Below, piece by piece: positions 1 through 8,710 of a stretch of 64,000 nt of DNA. Each line of letters opens with the position of its first letter. Within the stretch, counting starts at the first letter, position 1. The notes under the pieces were generated by a model. That model saw nothing but the letters and a program-made list of their open reading frames with translations. It did not search any database and was not told the DNA's origin. Source of the DNA: Pseudomonas sp. N40(2020). GTDB taxonomy: Bacteria > Pseudomonadota > Gammaproteobacteria > Pseudomonadales > Pseudomonadaceae. Position numbers and translations under genes: made by a program. The DNA is taken from NCBI RefSeq assembly GCF_014472415.1, contig NZ_JACSZV010000004.1, positions 186,001 to 250,000 on the forward strand, in the 5' to 3' direction.

Positions 1-2
1 AA

Positions 3-812
3 TTGGCTTCGGCCTCGGAAGAACTGAGCTGCGTCACGGAAGACGCCACGCGAGGGTTGCATCAGCAGAGTCTGGAGATCGAGCAGGCAGCCACGGCGGT
101 CAATCAAATGACCGCAGCGGTGGAGGAGGTGGCGAGCAACGCTGTGGCGACATCCGAGGCTTCGCGCGAGTCCGACCGCATTGCTCAGCATGGTCGTGAG
201 CAGGTGCGGCAGACCGTGACTTCAATCGAATCCCTCGCCGACGACGTTACGGCCAATGCAACGCAAGTCGAAGATCTTGCACAGAAGGTTCATGGCATCA
301 GTAAAGTTTTGGACGTGATTCGTTCGATTGCCGAGCAAACCAACCTGCTGGCGCTGAACGCGGCGATTGAAGCGGCCCGGGCCGGTGATGCCGGGCGTGG
401 GTTTGCAGTGGTGGCGGATGAGGTGCGGGCATTGGCGCATCGTACTCAGCAGTCGACGCAAGAAATCGAGCAAATGATTGGCGGCATTCAGCAGGGCACC
501 GATTCGGCGGTCAGTTCGATGCAGCGAAGCAATGTACGGGCGCGTTCGACGCTCGAGTTGGCAAAGGCAGCCGGGACTGCGCTGGAGGAAATCGCCTCGG
601 CGTTCACCTTGATCAATGAGCGCAATCTGGTGATTGCCAGCGCCTCGGAAGAGCAGGCAGCCGTGGCGCGGGAGGTGGATCGCAATTTGATGAATATTCG
701 TGATTTGGCGATGCAGACGTCGGCGGGCGCCAATCAGACCAGTGCGGCGAGCCAGGAGTTGTCGCGGTTGGCGGTGGATCTGAACAGTATGGTGGCGAAG
801 TTTTCGGTTTGA
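3..812 (+). CDS. Methyl-accepting chemotaxis protein, C-terminal part (5' partial)
   Basis: The open frame runs in from the left edge, so the ligand-binding and membrane parts are missing. The 269 visible residues are the cytoplasmic signalling coiled coil of a chemoreceptor. The hairpin tip is unmistakable around residues 112-146, with [20 protein letters not shown] followed by [12 protein letters not shown], the segment that contacts CheA and CheW. Ala/Ser/Glu/Gln-rich heptads on both sides fit the methylation helices. The protein ends in VAKFSV without a CheR-tethering pentapeptide. Ligand specificity cannot be inferred from this part. Confidence 0.95.
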   Translation: MASASEELSCVTEDATRGLHQQSLEIEQAATAVNQMTAAVEEVASNAVATSEASRESDRIAQHGREQVRQTVTSIESLADDVTANATQVEDLAQKVHGISKVLDVIRSIAEQTNLLALNAAIEAARAGDAGRGFAVVADEVRALAHRTQQSTQEIEQMIGGIQQGTDSAVSSMQRSNVRARSTLELAKAAGTALEEIASAFTLINERNLVIASASEEQAAVAREVDRNLMNIRDLAMQTSAGANQTSAASQELSRLAVDLNSMVAKFSV

Positions 813-832
813 GTGTGTGCTGATCCTGAGGT

Positions 833-1025
833 TGCCCTCACCCTAACCCTCTCCCGGAGGGAGAGGGGACTGACCGTGGGAGATTGGCAAGTTACGTCGA
901 CCTGAACATTCTTTGGTGAATCCACAATCGACTCGATCTTTCAGGTCGATGCATAGCGCCAGACATCTCGGTTGGCTCCCTCTCCCTCTCCCTCTCCCTC
1001 GGGAGAGGGCTGGGGTGAGGGGCGA
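833..1025. repeat. Inverted pair of CCCTCTCCC/GGGAGAGGG repeats (REPIN-like)
   Basis: Two copies of a palindromic element face each other about 100 bp apart. The left copy (about 833-872) reads CCTCACCCTAACCCTCTCCC then GGAGGGAGAGGGG. The right copy (about 975-1025) reads CCCTCTCCC repeats then GGGAGAGGGCTGGGGTGAGG, the reverse complement of the left flank. The right copy also carries a CCCTCT hexamer run. This is typical of REP doublets (REPINs) of Pseudomonas. It fills the gap between the chemoreceptor gene and the convergent DUF3108 gene. Confidence 0.75.
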
Positions 1026-1054
1026 GCCAGGCACAAATCTCCAGTCCAGCAGAC

Positions 1055-1082
1055 GAAAAAAAGCCCCGCATTTTGCGGGGCT
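1055..1082 (-). terminator. Rho-independent terminator of the purM-purN-DUF3108 operon
   Basis: AGCCCCGCA and TGCGGGGCT form a 9-bp perfect stem (1062-1082) with a 3-nt loop. On the minus strand it is followed by a run of seven T. It lies 19 bp beyond the stop codon of the last gene of the operon. Confidence 0.85.
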
Positions 1083-1100
1083 CTTTGCTATAGCGGTGAA

Positions 1101-1814
1101 TCAGCTGCCTTTGACAGCCTTGCCGTTGACCGTGCCGTCCTGGAGCATGATGTTGTACTCCTTGCCGTCGGTTTCAACCTGTTGCAGGCGAACCAGCAGG
1201 TAATCCCAATCCTTGGCGAACCACAGGACGGTGATGCGCTTGCTTTGTGTCGGGTCGCGTACGCGCTCGACCTTGATGGCATCGATCTTGCCGGCCTTGG
1301 TCTCGACTTTTTCCGAGCCCAGTACGCGGAAGTCGTAGGTATCGACTTCGCCGTCATCGACCACTTGGTAGCTCATGGTCTTCTTGCCAGCGGCGACGTC
1401 ATGTTGCAGTGCCAGCTGATAAGTGGATTTGTCGACCATGCCACGGTTCAGCGGGATCTTCACCGCGTCGCCACGGTCGGTGCCGGTGACCATTTTGCTG
1501 TTCCAGTCGAAATCCAGATCAGCCTTCTTGGCCTTGCCCAGACCGCCACGTTCAAAGTGGTAGGACTGTGGCAGCAAGGTGTCCTTGTCCAAAGTCAGGG
1601 TGCTTTCTTCACTCAGGCTGGCAATCATCATCGAGGCCTTGAAGCTGAGTTTCCAGACACCGTTGGCTTCCTTGGTCAGGCTGCGTTCGGCGGTGCCGCT
1701 CATGGGCAGCTGCTTCCAGTCGGCGGTGTAGCTGGCGGAGAACGGTTGAAGGTCTGCCGCCTGTGCGAAAGGCAGGGCGAGCAGTGCGCAAGCGAAGAGC
1801 AGGGCGCGACGCAT
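1101..1814 (-). CDS. DUF3108 family periplasmic protein
   Basis: A 237-residue protein with a clear signal peptide (MRRALLFACALLALPFAQAA, cleaved before Asp). The body matches the DUF3108 pattern: an N-terminal FSASYTADWKQLPMSGTAER segment, repeated beta-strand blocks with DKDTLLPQSYHFERGG, and a closing KRITVLWFAKDWDYLLVRLQ. The ATG is preceded by AGGAG at 6-nt spacing. It begins 8 bp after purN on the same strand, so it is probably the third gene of the purine operon. It is not expected to be a purine enzyme; this neighbourhood is conserved in Pseudomonas as far as I recall. The function is unknown; an envelope role is an inference from the signal peptide. Confidence 0.85.
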   Translation of the reverse strand: MRRALLFACALLALPFAQAADLQPFSASYTADWKQLPMSGTAERSLTKEANGVWKLSFKASMMIASLSEESTLTLDKDTLLPQSYHFERGGLGKAKKADLDFDWNSKMVTGTDRGDAVKIPLNRGMVDKSTYQLALQHDVAAGKKTMSYQVVDDGEVDTYDFRVLGSEKVETKAGKIDAIKVERVRDPTQSKRITVLWFAKDWDYLLVRLQQVETDGKEYNIMLQDGTVNGKAVKGS

Positions 1815-1822
1815 AATATCTC

Positions 1823-2473
1823 CTAGTTTCGAATCAAGTGGCCGCTGGCCGCGAGTAACTGGCCGTCCAGTGAAGCACCTTGCTCACCGAGTGCCAGTCG
1901 CCCTTCGGCAAACCAGCATACGGCCAGCGGGTAGATCAGGTGTTCCTGAACATGCACTCGCTGCGCAAGAGTCTGCGGCGTGTCGTGCAACTCTACCGGT
2001 AATACTGCCTGTACGACCAGTGGCCCGCCATCGAGTTCCTCGGTGACGAAGTGTACAGAGCAGCCGTGCTCCTTGTCGCCGGCCTCCAGCGCGCGCTGAT
2101 GAGTGTGTAACCCTTTGTATTTGGGTAGCAGCGACGGATGGATGTTGAGCAGGCGACCCTGATAGTGACGAACGAAGTCAGCGCTGAGAATGCGCATGAA
2201 TCCGGCCAGCACCACGAGCTTGGGATTGAATTCGTCGATCAGTTCGATCAGGGCTGCATCGAAGGCCTCGCGACCTTCAAATGCCTTGTGATCCAGTGAG
2301 CGGGTGGCGATACCCGCGTCACTGGCGCGTTGCAGGCCGTAGGCGTCGGCGCGGTTGGAAATCACCGCAGCGATACGGACCGGGCTGTCGCCGGTCCGCG
2401 TGCTGTCGATCAGAGCCTGCAAGTTACTGCCGGTGCCGGACAACAGCACCACGACATCACAGGTTGCGGACAT
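1823..2473 (-). CDS. purN: Phosphoribosylglycinamide formyltransferase 1
   Basis: PurN transfers a formyl group from 10-formyltetrahydrofolate to GAR, the third step of purine synthesis. The 216 residues are the normal family length. Visible landmarks are the N-terminal nucleotide loop VVLLSGTGSNLQALID, the FMRIL strand segment, the catalytic-loop motif LLNIHPSLLPKYKGLHTHQR with the Asn-His pair, and the downstream HFVTEELDGGPLVVQA with the catalytic Asp. The ATG overlaps the purM stop by one base (TAATG), so translation is coupled to purM. This is the folate-dependent enzyme, not the formate-dependent PurT. Confidence 0.97.
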   Translation of the reverse strand: MSATCDVVVLLSGTGSNLQALIDSTRTGDSPVRIAAVISNRADAYGLQRASDAGIATRSLDHKAFEGREAFDAALIELIDEFNPKLVVLAGFMRILSADFVRHYQGRLLNIHPSLLPKYKGLHTHQRALEAGDKEHGCSVHFVTEELDGGPLVVQAVLPVELHDTPQTLAQRVHVQEHLIYPLAVCWFAEGRLALGEQGASLDGQLLAASGHLIRN

Positions 2474-3531
2474 TAATGAGCCTTAAGGTTCTGCAGTTCA
2501 ACCTGAGCAGCGCCTTCGGCAGCGACAGCGATCTGACCGATGACCCAAGGCTGTTCGCCGGCTTCACGCAGGGTGTTCAGAGTCACTTCAACGTGCTCCT
2601 GAGCGACGCAGATGACCATGCCGACGCCGCAGTTCAGCACGCGGTGCATTTCGGTCTCGTCAACGTTGCCTTTCTCTTGCAGCCAGTCGAAGACGGCAGG
2701 TCGAGTCCAGCTGGCCACATCAACAACGGCCTGGGCGCCTTTTGGCAGAACGCGCGGGATGTTGTCGAGCAGGCCGCCACCGGTGATGTGGGCCATGGCT
2801 TTGACGGCGCCGGTGTCTTTGATCAGCTTGAGCAGCGGCTTCACGTAGATGCGGGTTGGGGCCATCAGCAGGTCGCTCAGCGGTTTGCCGTCGAGCTGGG
2901 TGTTTTCGATGTCGGCGCCGGAGACTTCGATGATCTTGCGGATCAGCGAGTAGCCGTTCGAGTGCGGGCCGGACGACGGCAGGGCGATCAGGGCGTCACC
3001 GGTGGCGACTTTCGAGCCGTCGATGATTTCCGATTTTTCCACGACGCCGACGCAAAAACCGGCCAGGTCGTAGTCTTCGCCTTCGTACATGCCTGGCATT
3101 TCAGCGGTTTCGCCGCCGACCAGCGAGCAACCGGACAGTTCGCAGCCAGCGCCGATGCCGGTTACAACCTGGGCAGCGGTGTCGACGTTGAGCTTGCCGG
3201 TGGCGTAGTAGTCGAGGAAGAACAGTGGCTCGGCGCCGCACACTACGAGGTCGTTGACGCACATGGCGACCAGGTCGATGCCGATGCTGTCGTGCTTGTT
3301 CAGGTTCAGGGCCAGGCGCAGCTTGGTGCCGACGCCGTCAGTACCGGAAACCAGCACAGGTTGCTTGTAGCCGGCCGGGATTTCGCAGAGGGCGCCGAAA
3401 CCGCCCAGGCCGCCCATGACTTCCGGACGCGCAGTGCGCTTGGCGACGCTCTTGATGCGTTCGACCAATGCTTCACCGGCGTCGATGTCTACACCGGCGT
3501 CCTTGTAGCTCAGGGAGGGTTGCTTGCTCAT
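2473..3531 (-). CDS. purM: Phosphoribosylformylglycinamidine cyclo-ligase (AIR synthetase)
   Basis: PurM converts FGAM to AIR using ATP, the fifth step of purine synthesis, in the cytoplasm. The 352 residues match the usual size. Motifs seen are the N-terminal [20 protein letters not shown], the ATP-binding [12 protein letters not shown] segment, [31 protein letters not shown] and the C-terminal [16 protein letters not shown]. It is the first gene of a purM-purN-DUF3108 transcription unit. The 369-bp divergent region upstream must hold its promoter; I could not define a PurR-type operator there. Confidence 0.98.
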   Translation of the reverse strand: MSKQPSLSYKDAGVDIDAGEALVERIKSVAKRTARPEVMGGLGGFGALCEIPAGYKQPVLVSGTDGVGTKLRLALNLNKHDSIGIDLVAMCVNDLVVCGAEPLFFLDYYATGKLNVDTAAQVVTGIGAGCELSGCSLVGGETAEMPGMYEGEDYDLAGFCVGVVEKSEIIDGSKVATGDALIALPSSGPHSNGYSLIRKIIEVSGADIENTQLDGKPLSDLLMAPTRIYVKPLLKLIKDTGAVKAMAHITGGGLLDNIPRVLPKGAQAVVDVASWTRPAVFDWLQEKGNVDETEMHRVLNCGVGMVICVAQEHVEVTLNTLREAGEQPWVIGQIAVAAEGAAQVELQNLKAH

Positions 3532-3900
3532 GATCCAGGCCTTTAGGGGGGATTCAGGGGTAACGACCGAGTCCAGCGGGGCGCCGAAGTCGATGGGGCG
3601 ATTGCCTCACGCGAGTTTCGAGGTGCCCGGCTGTTGCCGGTCTGCGAAGGCGCGCGATTTTATCAGGCTTGAGGGGCAGCGGCCATCCTCACGCCGACGG
3701 GCAGGGGCATATCAGCGGAAATTTTTTGCAATTGAGGCATGTGGGTGCCTGTATAAGGTGTCGCAATTAACCGTCTATCGTTATGACTGTGCAAAAACTT
3801 ACCGCCGCCGTGTGAATGTTTTGCAACGGCCGATGGTCACAGCCTTGCTCAACCGGTTCACGCGGCCTGTTCCAGCCGCTCCTGTCGACGGGAATTCTCC
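3532..3900. other. Divergent intergenic region purM / DUF2066 gene
   Basis: This 369-bp gap separates purM (minus) from the DUF2066 gene (plus) and must contain both promoters. The purM-proximal 120 bp are GC-rich. An AT-richer core with GAAATTTTTTGCAATTGAGG lies at about 3719-3738. I see no ORF, RNA gene or clear palindrome that I would defend. Confidence 0.5.
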
Positions 3901-4959
3901 ATGCGTTTTTGTAAATTGTTGTTTGTGGGTTGTTTGTCTGTGGTCAGCCTGGCGAGTCATGCCGAAAACCTCAAAGGCCTTTATCAAGTGCGTCAGCCGG
4001 TCAGCAGCCAAGCCCCGGAAGAGCGCGATCGCGCCACTCAGGCCGCGCTGGATACTTTGGTGCTGCGCCTGACCGGCGATCCCAAGGCGCCGCAAAATCC
4101 GGGGCTGGCGGCAGTTCGCAAGGACCCTCAGCAGATCATCAGTCAGTTCGGTTTTGATGCCGGGCCGCCAGAGGTGCTGAAAGTCGACTTCGACCCGAGC
4201 AGCACCGAACAGGCATTGCGCCGCGCCGGGTTGTCTTTGTGGGGCGCCAGTCGGCCGTCGATTCTGAGTTGGTGGCTGAACGATTCCACCGAAGGTTCCA
4301 GTCTGGTCGGTGATGGTCAGGCCGCCGCCGCGCCATTGCGTACTGCCGCTCAACATCGCGGACTGCCGCTGCGTTTGCCGCTGGCGGATCTGAGTGAACA
4401 GCTTGTTGCCACAGCACCTGCGCTGGAAGGTGTTGATCCGGCGCCGTTGCGCGGTGCGTCCGAGCGCTATAACGCTGACGCCTTGCTGGCCGTGCATGCC
4501 CGCGAAGAGGGCGGGCAGTGGCAGGCTAAATGGCGCTTGTGGCTGGGTGATCAAAAAGAGGCGGGCAGTGTGCAAGGGGCCGATCAGGCTGCCGTGGCTG
4601 ACGCCGTGATGCTGGCGGTGGCCGAGCGCCTGGCGCCACGTTTTGTTGCCAAGCCGGGTGCTTCGGGTCAGCAGGCCCTGGAAGTGCAGGGCATGAATCT
4701 TGAGCATTACGCCGCACTGTTGCGGTTACTCGAACCGTTTGGCGTGCGTCTGCAGAGTGTCGATGGCGATCGCATCGTGTATCGGGTCAATGGCAGCGCC
4801 GATCAGATGCGCGCGCAGTTGTCGCTGGCGAAGTTGCAGGAGTTGCCCGCTGAAGCGCCGGTCCCGGTGGCCGCGCCGCAGCCTGCGGTGGCGGGTGCAG
4901 CGCCTGTAGCGGCTCCGGCCCCGACACCTGCTGCACCGTCGTTGCGGTTTCGCTGGTAA
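3901..4959 (+). CDS. DUF2066 domain-containing exported protein
   Basis: A 352-residue protein with a signal peptide (MRFCKLLFVGCLSVVSLASHAE). The mature part starts with a VRQPVSSQAPEERDRATQAA block typical of DUF2066, followed by alternating hydrophobic and charged segments. The last 45 residues are a low-complexity Pro/Ala linker ending in LRFRW. It starts just upstream of a PerM-like permease gene (34-bp gap), and hda follows, an order I recall from other Pseudomonas genomes. The function is unknown. The start ATG has only a weak ribosome binding site, but the signal peptide begins exactly there. Confidence 0.85.
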   Translation: MRFCKLLFVGCLSVVSLASHAENLKGLYQVRQPVSSQAPEERDRATQAALDTLVLRLTGDPKAPQNPGLAAVRKDPQQIISQFGFDAGPPEVLKVDFDPSSTEQALRRAGLSLWGASRPSILSWWLNDSTEGSSLVGDGQAAAAPLRTAAQHRGLPLRLPLADLSEQLVATAPALEGVDPAPLRGASERYNADALLAVHAREEGGQWQAKWRLWLGDQKEAGSVQGADQAAVADAVMLAVAERLAPRFVAKPGASGQQALEVQGMNLEHYAALLRLLEPFGVRLQSVDGDRIVYRVNGSADQMRAQLSLAKLQELPAEAPVPVAAPQPAVAGAAPVAAPAPTPAAPSLRFRW

Positions 4960-4993
4960 GTCTTTCTTTATATAGAAGCAGTAGGAGTGATAC

Positions 4994-6067
4994 ATGGCCG
5001 ATACGCGGCGTTGGTTCTGGCTCGGTGGGGTTGTCCTGCTTTGCGCGTTTGTGTGGTTGCTGCATCCGATCCTCACGCCGTTTCTGGTGGCGCTGCTGTT
5101 GGCGTATCTGTTCGATCCGCTGGTGGATCGGTTGGAGAAGCTCGGTTTGTCGCGCACTTGGGGCGTGATCGCGGTGTTTGCCTTATTCACCCTGATCGTC
5201 ACGGCGCTGATGCTGGTGCTGGTACCGATGCTCGCCAAGCAGTTGCTGCGTTTGTACGAACTGGCTCCGCAAATGCTCGACTGGTTGCAACACACCGCTG
5301 TTCCGTGGGCGCAGTCGAAACTGGGCTTGTCTGACGGGTTCTGGAAGTTCGACAAGGTCAAAGCGGCGATCAGCGAACACATGGGCCAGACCACCGATAT
5401 CGTCGGTGTGGTGCTGAGCCAGGCAACCGCGTCGAGTCTGGCGCTGATCGGCTGGCTGGCCAATCTGGTGCTGATCCCGGTGGTGAGTTTCTACCTGCTG
5501 CGTGACTGGGACGTGATGATGGCCAAGATCCGCAGCCTACTGCCGCGTGATCGTGAAGAGCGAGTGGTAGCACTGGCTGGCGAATGCCATGAAGTGCTTG
5601 GGGCGTTTGTGCGCGGGCAGTTGCTGGTGATGTTGGCACTGGGCGTGATTTACGCGGCGGGGCTGATGATTGTCGGCCTGGAGCTGGGCTTGTTGATCGG
5701 CCTGATCGCGGGTCTGGCGGCGATTGTGCCGTACATGGGCTTTGTGATCGGCATCGGCGCGGCGCTGATCGCCGGGTTGTTCCAGTTCGGTGGCGATCTG
5801 TACCCGATGATCGGGATCGTCGCCGTGTTCATGGTCGGTCAGGCGTTGGAAGGCATGGTGCTGACGCCGTTGTTGGTGGGTGACCGGATCGGCCTGCATC
5901 CAGTGGCGGTGATCTTTGCGATTCTGGCTGGCGGTGAGCTGTTCGGTTTCACGGGTGTACTGCTGGCGCTGCCGGTGGCGGCGGTGATTATGGTGCTGGT
6001 GCGCCACGTGCACGATTTGTACAAGGATTCCGACATCTATAGTGGTGTCGACGAACCGGAGTTGTAA
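4994..6067 (+). CDS. AI-2E family (PerM-like) inner membrane permease
   Basis: A 357-residue polytopic membrane protein of the AI-2E transporter superfamily (PF01594). It has the N-terminal pair of helices with LHPILTPFLVALLLAYLFDP, a long amphipathic central segment (about 85-150), and a C-terminal helix bundle with GLIAGLAAIVPYMGFVIG and LVGDRIGLHPVAVIFAILAG. Members include permeases of many substrates, and sequence alone does not show which. Despite the family name, autoinducer transport should not be assumed. AGGAG sits 7 nt before the ATG. It probably shares a transcript with the DUF2066 gene. Confidence 0.92.
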   Translation: MADTRRWFWLGGVVLLCAFVWLLHPILTPFLVALLLAYLFDPLVDRLEKLGLSRTWGVIAVFALFTLIVTALMLVLVPMLAKQLLRLYELAPQMLDWLQHTAVPWAQSKLGLSDGFWKFDKVKAAISEHMGQTTDIVGVVLSQATASSLALIGWLANLVLIPVVSFYLLRDWDVMMAKIRSLLPRDREERVVALAGECHEVLGAFVRGQLLVMLALGVIYAAGLMIVGLELGLLIGLIAGLAAIVPYMGFVIGIGAALIAGLFQFGGDLYPMIGIVAVFMVGQALEGMVLTPLLVGDRIGLHPVAVIFAILAGGELFGFTGVLLALPVAAVIMVLVRHVHDLYKDSDIYSGVDEPEL

Positions 6068-6082
6068 ATTCATCATGGACGG

Positions 6083-6119
6083 CCCGGCATTGCGCCGGGT
6101 TGGCCCGTGTTTTGCGGGC
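6083..6119 (+). terminator. Two small GC hairpins after the permease gene
   Basis: CCCGGCATTGCGCCGGG and GCCCGTGTTTTGCGGGC form two adjacent stems 16 bp after the stop codon. There is no T-tract, so this may be a weak terminator or an RNA-stabilising structure. Confidence 0.35.
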
Positions 6120-6286
6120 ACCACTGGCACGGCAGCGTCAGAGAATCTGCCATAAAACCAGTGTGTTAACGCAAACCTTTGATTTTGCTTGGACTCTGTC
6201 GCATTGTGCGCTCAGCTTCACGGGTATAAACTTCGCAAACTTTACACAGAGGCCACTAACGGTTCCTTGAGAACTGTTCAGTCAGC

Positions 6287-6991
6287 ATGAAACCGATTCA
6301 GCTGCCCCTAGGTGTGCGTCTGCGTGACGACGCCACCTTCATCAACTACTACCCAGGCGCCAATGCCGCTGCACTCGGCTATGTCGAGCGCCTATGCGAA
6401 GCCGACGCCGGCTGGACAGAAAGCCTGATCTATCTGTGGGGCAAACAGGGCGTAGGGCGTACGCATCTGTTGCAGGCAGCGTGTCTGCGTTTCGAGCAGA
6501 TGGGTGAGCCGGCTGTTTACCTGCCCCTGGCGGAGTTGATGGATCGCGGCGTCGAGATTCTCGACAACCTCGAGCAGTACGAGCTGGTTTGCCTGGATGA
6601 CTTGCAGGTGATTGCCGGCAAGGCTGACTGGGAAGAGGCGATGTTTCATCTGTTCAACCGCCTGCGTGATAGCGGTCGGCGTCTGCTGATCGCGGCATCC
6701 ACTTCGCCGCGTGAACTGCCGGTCAAACTGGCTGACTTGAAATCACGCCTGACCCTGGCGCTGATATTCCAGATGCGCCCACTCTCCGATGAAGACAAAC
6801 TGCGTGCCCTGCAATTGCGTGCATCGCGTCGCGGTCTGCACCTGACCGATGAAGTCGGGCATTTTATTTTGACCCGTGGCACTCGCAGCATGAGTGCATT
6901 GTTCGACTTGCTTGAACAGCTCGATCAGGCCTCTTTGCAGGCTCAGCGCAAGCTGACAATTCCCTTCCTCAAAGAAACGCTAGGCTGGTAA
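6287..6991 (+). CDS. hda: DnaA regulatory inactivator Hda
   Basis: Hda is the DnaA-like AAA+ protein that, bound to the DNA-loaded sliding clamp, stimulates hydrolysis of DnaA-ATP and so limits re-initiation. The 234 residues are family length. The N-terminus MKPIQLPLGVRL holds the clamp-binding QLPLG motif. The P-loop reads GKQGVGRTHLL, with Arg replacing the usual Lys as is common in Hda. Walker B is LVCLDDLQVI, and the sensor region is RLLIAASTSPRELP. It has its own upstream region of 219 bp. It lies 38 kb from a pair of DnaA boxes in this window, with no evidence of a link. Confidence 0.97.
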   Translation: MKPIQLPLGVRLRDDATFINYYPGANAAALGYVERLCEADAGWTESLIYLWGKQGVGRTHLLQAACLRFEQMGEPAVYLPLAELMDRGVEILDNLEQYELVCLDDLQVIAGKADWEEAMFHLFNRLRDSGRRLLIAASTSPRELPVKLADLKSRLTLALIFQMRPLSDEDKLRALQLRASRRGLHLTDEVGHFILTRGTRSMSALFDLLEQLDQASLQAQRKLTIPFLKETLGW

Positions 6992-7205
6992 ATCCAAGGC
7001 CTTCAGCGGGTTTCGGCGTATTTCAGGCGCCAGAAAATCCGCTTTCCTGCACGTTGTGCAGGCCGCGTTTCGATTCAAATGGGCTTAAGCGCTTAGATGT
7101 AAACGAGAAACCGAGAAGTCACAAAAAGATCGATTGAATTTGCAAATGAGGTTGATAGCGGGCATAGTCTCGGCTTCTTTACAACTATCAGCCACGGTCG
7201 TGCCC

Positions 7206-7820
7206 ATGCTAAAGCGCTTCGCACCCCTCGTGCCTCTCGCACTCGTCACCCTGTTGTACGGTTGTGCTGCTCATTCTCCAGTCCAAGAGCAGCCTCAACA
7301 GGTTAAAAATTCTGCCACTGCCCAGTCTTCCGTTATTTACCAGGAAGAGTTGGACACCGAAAAAGAACTGTCGGACTTCAACAAGAAGCCGTACGAGCTT
7401 CCGGTTCTGGCTGACAGCATCCTCGAACGCGGCATGTCCCTGATCGGTACCCGTTACCGTTTCGGCGGTACCTCCGAAGCCGGTTTCGATTGCAGCGGTT
7501 TCATCGGCTATCTGTTCCGCGAAGAAGCCGGCATGAACCTGCCGCGCTCCACCCGCGAAATGATCAACGTGGATGCTCCGCTGGTATCGCGTAGCAATCT
7601 CGAGCCTGGCGATCTGCTGTTCTTCGCCACCAACGGTCGTCGCGGTCGTGTCAGTCACGCCGGGATCTACCTGGGTGACAATCAGTTCATTCACTCCAGC
7701 AGTCGTCGCAGCGGCGGTGTTCGCATAGACAGCCTGGGTGACAGTTACTGGAGCAAGACCTTCATCGAAGCCAAACGTGCTTTGGCGAACGCTCCTACTG
7801 TAGTGACTGCTCGCAAGTAA
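7206..7820 (+). CDS. NlpC/P60 family lipoprotein (putative murein endopeptidase)
   Basis: A 204-residue lipoprotein. I chose the ATG at 7206 because it starts a clean lipoprotein signal, MLKRFAPLVPLALVTLLYGC, with the lipid Cys at residue 20; the frame could open 72 bp earlier without a signal. The C-terminal half is an NlpC/P60 cysteine peptidase domain: catalytic Cys in FDCSGFIGYLF, catalytic His in VSHAGIYLGDNQFIHSS. These enzymes cleave D-gamma-Glu-diaminopimelate bonds in peptidoglycan, like Spr/MepS. A close paralogue follows at 8042. The strong hairpin right after the stop means the two genes are probably transcribed separately. Confidence 0.92.
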   Translation: MLKRFAPLVPLALVTLLYGCAAHSPVQEQPQQVKNSATAQSSVIYQEELDTEKELSDFNKKPYELPVLADSILERGMSLIGTRYRFGGTSEAGFDCSGFIGYLFREEAGMNLPRSTREMINVDAPLVSRSNLEPGDLLFFATNGRRGRVSHAGIYLGDNQFIHSSSRRSGGVRIDSLGDSYWSKTFIEAKRALANAPTVVTARK

Positions 7821-7830
7821 TCTTTCCGTT

Positions 7831-7857
7831 GTCGCCGCATTCGCGGCGACAAAAACG
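7831..7857 (+). terminator. Terminator between the two NlpC/P60 genes
   Basis: GTCGCCGC and GCGGCGAC form an 8-bp perfect stem with an ATTC loop, followed by AAAAACGG. The A-run suits a terminator on the minus strand better, so its efficiency on the plus strand is uncertain. It sits 10 bp after the stop codon. Confidence 0.55.
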
Positions 7858-8041
7858 GCTTCCGGTAACGGAGTAGACCTATACTTTACAAGGTGAAGTT
7901 AAAGTCTTACTTGAAGTTTGCCGCGTAGCCGCTAGAATCCTGAATCTATATTGATGGCAAACCGCATGCGTGCCACGCAGGCGGTTTTGTTTTCTGTCCA
8001 TTCGGCAGAGAAAGCCGCAGCCAGATCAGGATGTTCTGCTT

Positions 8042-8578
8042 ATGACCATGTCGGCCCGCCTCACATTGATGTTCTTCGCAGCGCTACTCAGCGCCTGCGC
8101 CAGCCGTACGCCGCCGCCTGCGCCAGTGGTTCGCGCGCCGGTGGTGTTCGGTCCTTCCCAAGCCTTTTCTCCTGCTGCTGAAGACGTGCTGTTCCGTGCC
8201 CTCGGCCTGGTCGGCACGCCTTATCGCTGGGGCGGCAATACACCGGACTCGGGATTTGATTGCAGTGGGCTGATCGGCTTCGTCTACCGTGATGCTGCCG
8301 GTATTTCTCTGCCGCGCTCCACGCGCGAGCTGATCGTCATGCAGGCGCCGAATGTCGGTAAGGAAGGATTGCAGACCGGTGATCTGATTTTCTTCGCCAC
8401 CAATGGCGGTTCGCAGGTCAGTCATGCGGGGATTTACGTCGGGGAAGGGCGCTTCGTGCATGCGCCGGCAACTGGCGGCACGGTGAAGCTCGATAGCCTG
8501 TCGAAGGCCTATTGGCAGAAGGCGTATTTGAGTGCCAAGCGGGTATTGCAGCCTGAGCATCTGGCGCGTAATCCGTAA
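8042..8578 (+). CDS. NlpC/P60 family lipoprotein, second copy
   Basis: The start at 8042 gives MTMSARLTLMFFAALLSAC, a lipoprotein signal with the lipid Cys at residue 19; a longer frame from 7970 adds an Arg-rich stretch that would spoil it. The mature protein has a Pro-rich linker (RTPPPAPVVRAPVV) and an NlpC/P60 domain with Cys in FDCSGLIGFVY and His in VSHAGIYVGEGRFVHAP. It is clearly paralogous to the preceding lipoprotein but with shorter spacing before the domain. The predicted role is cutting murein cross-bridges from the inner face of the outer membrane. Confidence 0.92.
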   Translation: MTMSARLTLMFFAALLSACASRTPPPAPVVRAPVVFGPSQAFSPAAEDVLFRALGLVGTPYRWGGNTPDSGFDCSGLIGFVYRDAAGISLPRSTRELIVMQAPNVGKEGLQTGDLIFFATNGGSQVSHAGIYVGEGRFVHAPATGGTVKLDSLSKAYWQKAYLSAKRVLQPEHLARNP

Positions 8579-8599
8579 TTCAAGCAGCACATCACCCAA

Positions 8600-8690
8600 T
8601 GTAGGAGTGAGCCTGCTCGCGAAAGCGTCGCGTCAGTCGACATCATCGTTGACTGAAACACCGCTATCGCGAGCAGGCTCACTCCTACAG
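8600..8690. repeat. REP doublet (GTAGGAGTGAGCCTGCTCGCGA family)
   Basis: TGTAGGAGTGAGCCTGCTCG (8600-8619) is matched by its inverse CGAGCAGGCTCACTCCTACA (8670-8689) about 50 bp further on. This is the two-palindrome REPIN layout of Pseudomonas. It separates the NlpC gene from the convergent sorbosone dehydrogenase gene. Confidence 0.85.
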
Positions 8691-8710
8691 TTGTTTTGGG
8701 GCAGGTCAAA

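Noticed and set aside
833..1025. Short repeats as a CRISPR array
   Set aside because: Two inverted palindromic copies rather than regularly spaced direct repeats; these are REP elements.
2281..3546. Plus-strand frame of 421 codons opposite purM
   Set aside because: Shadow of purM and purN; the true proteins are unmistakable on the minus strand.
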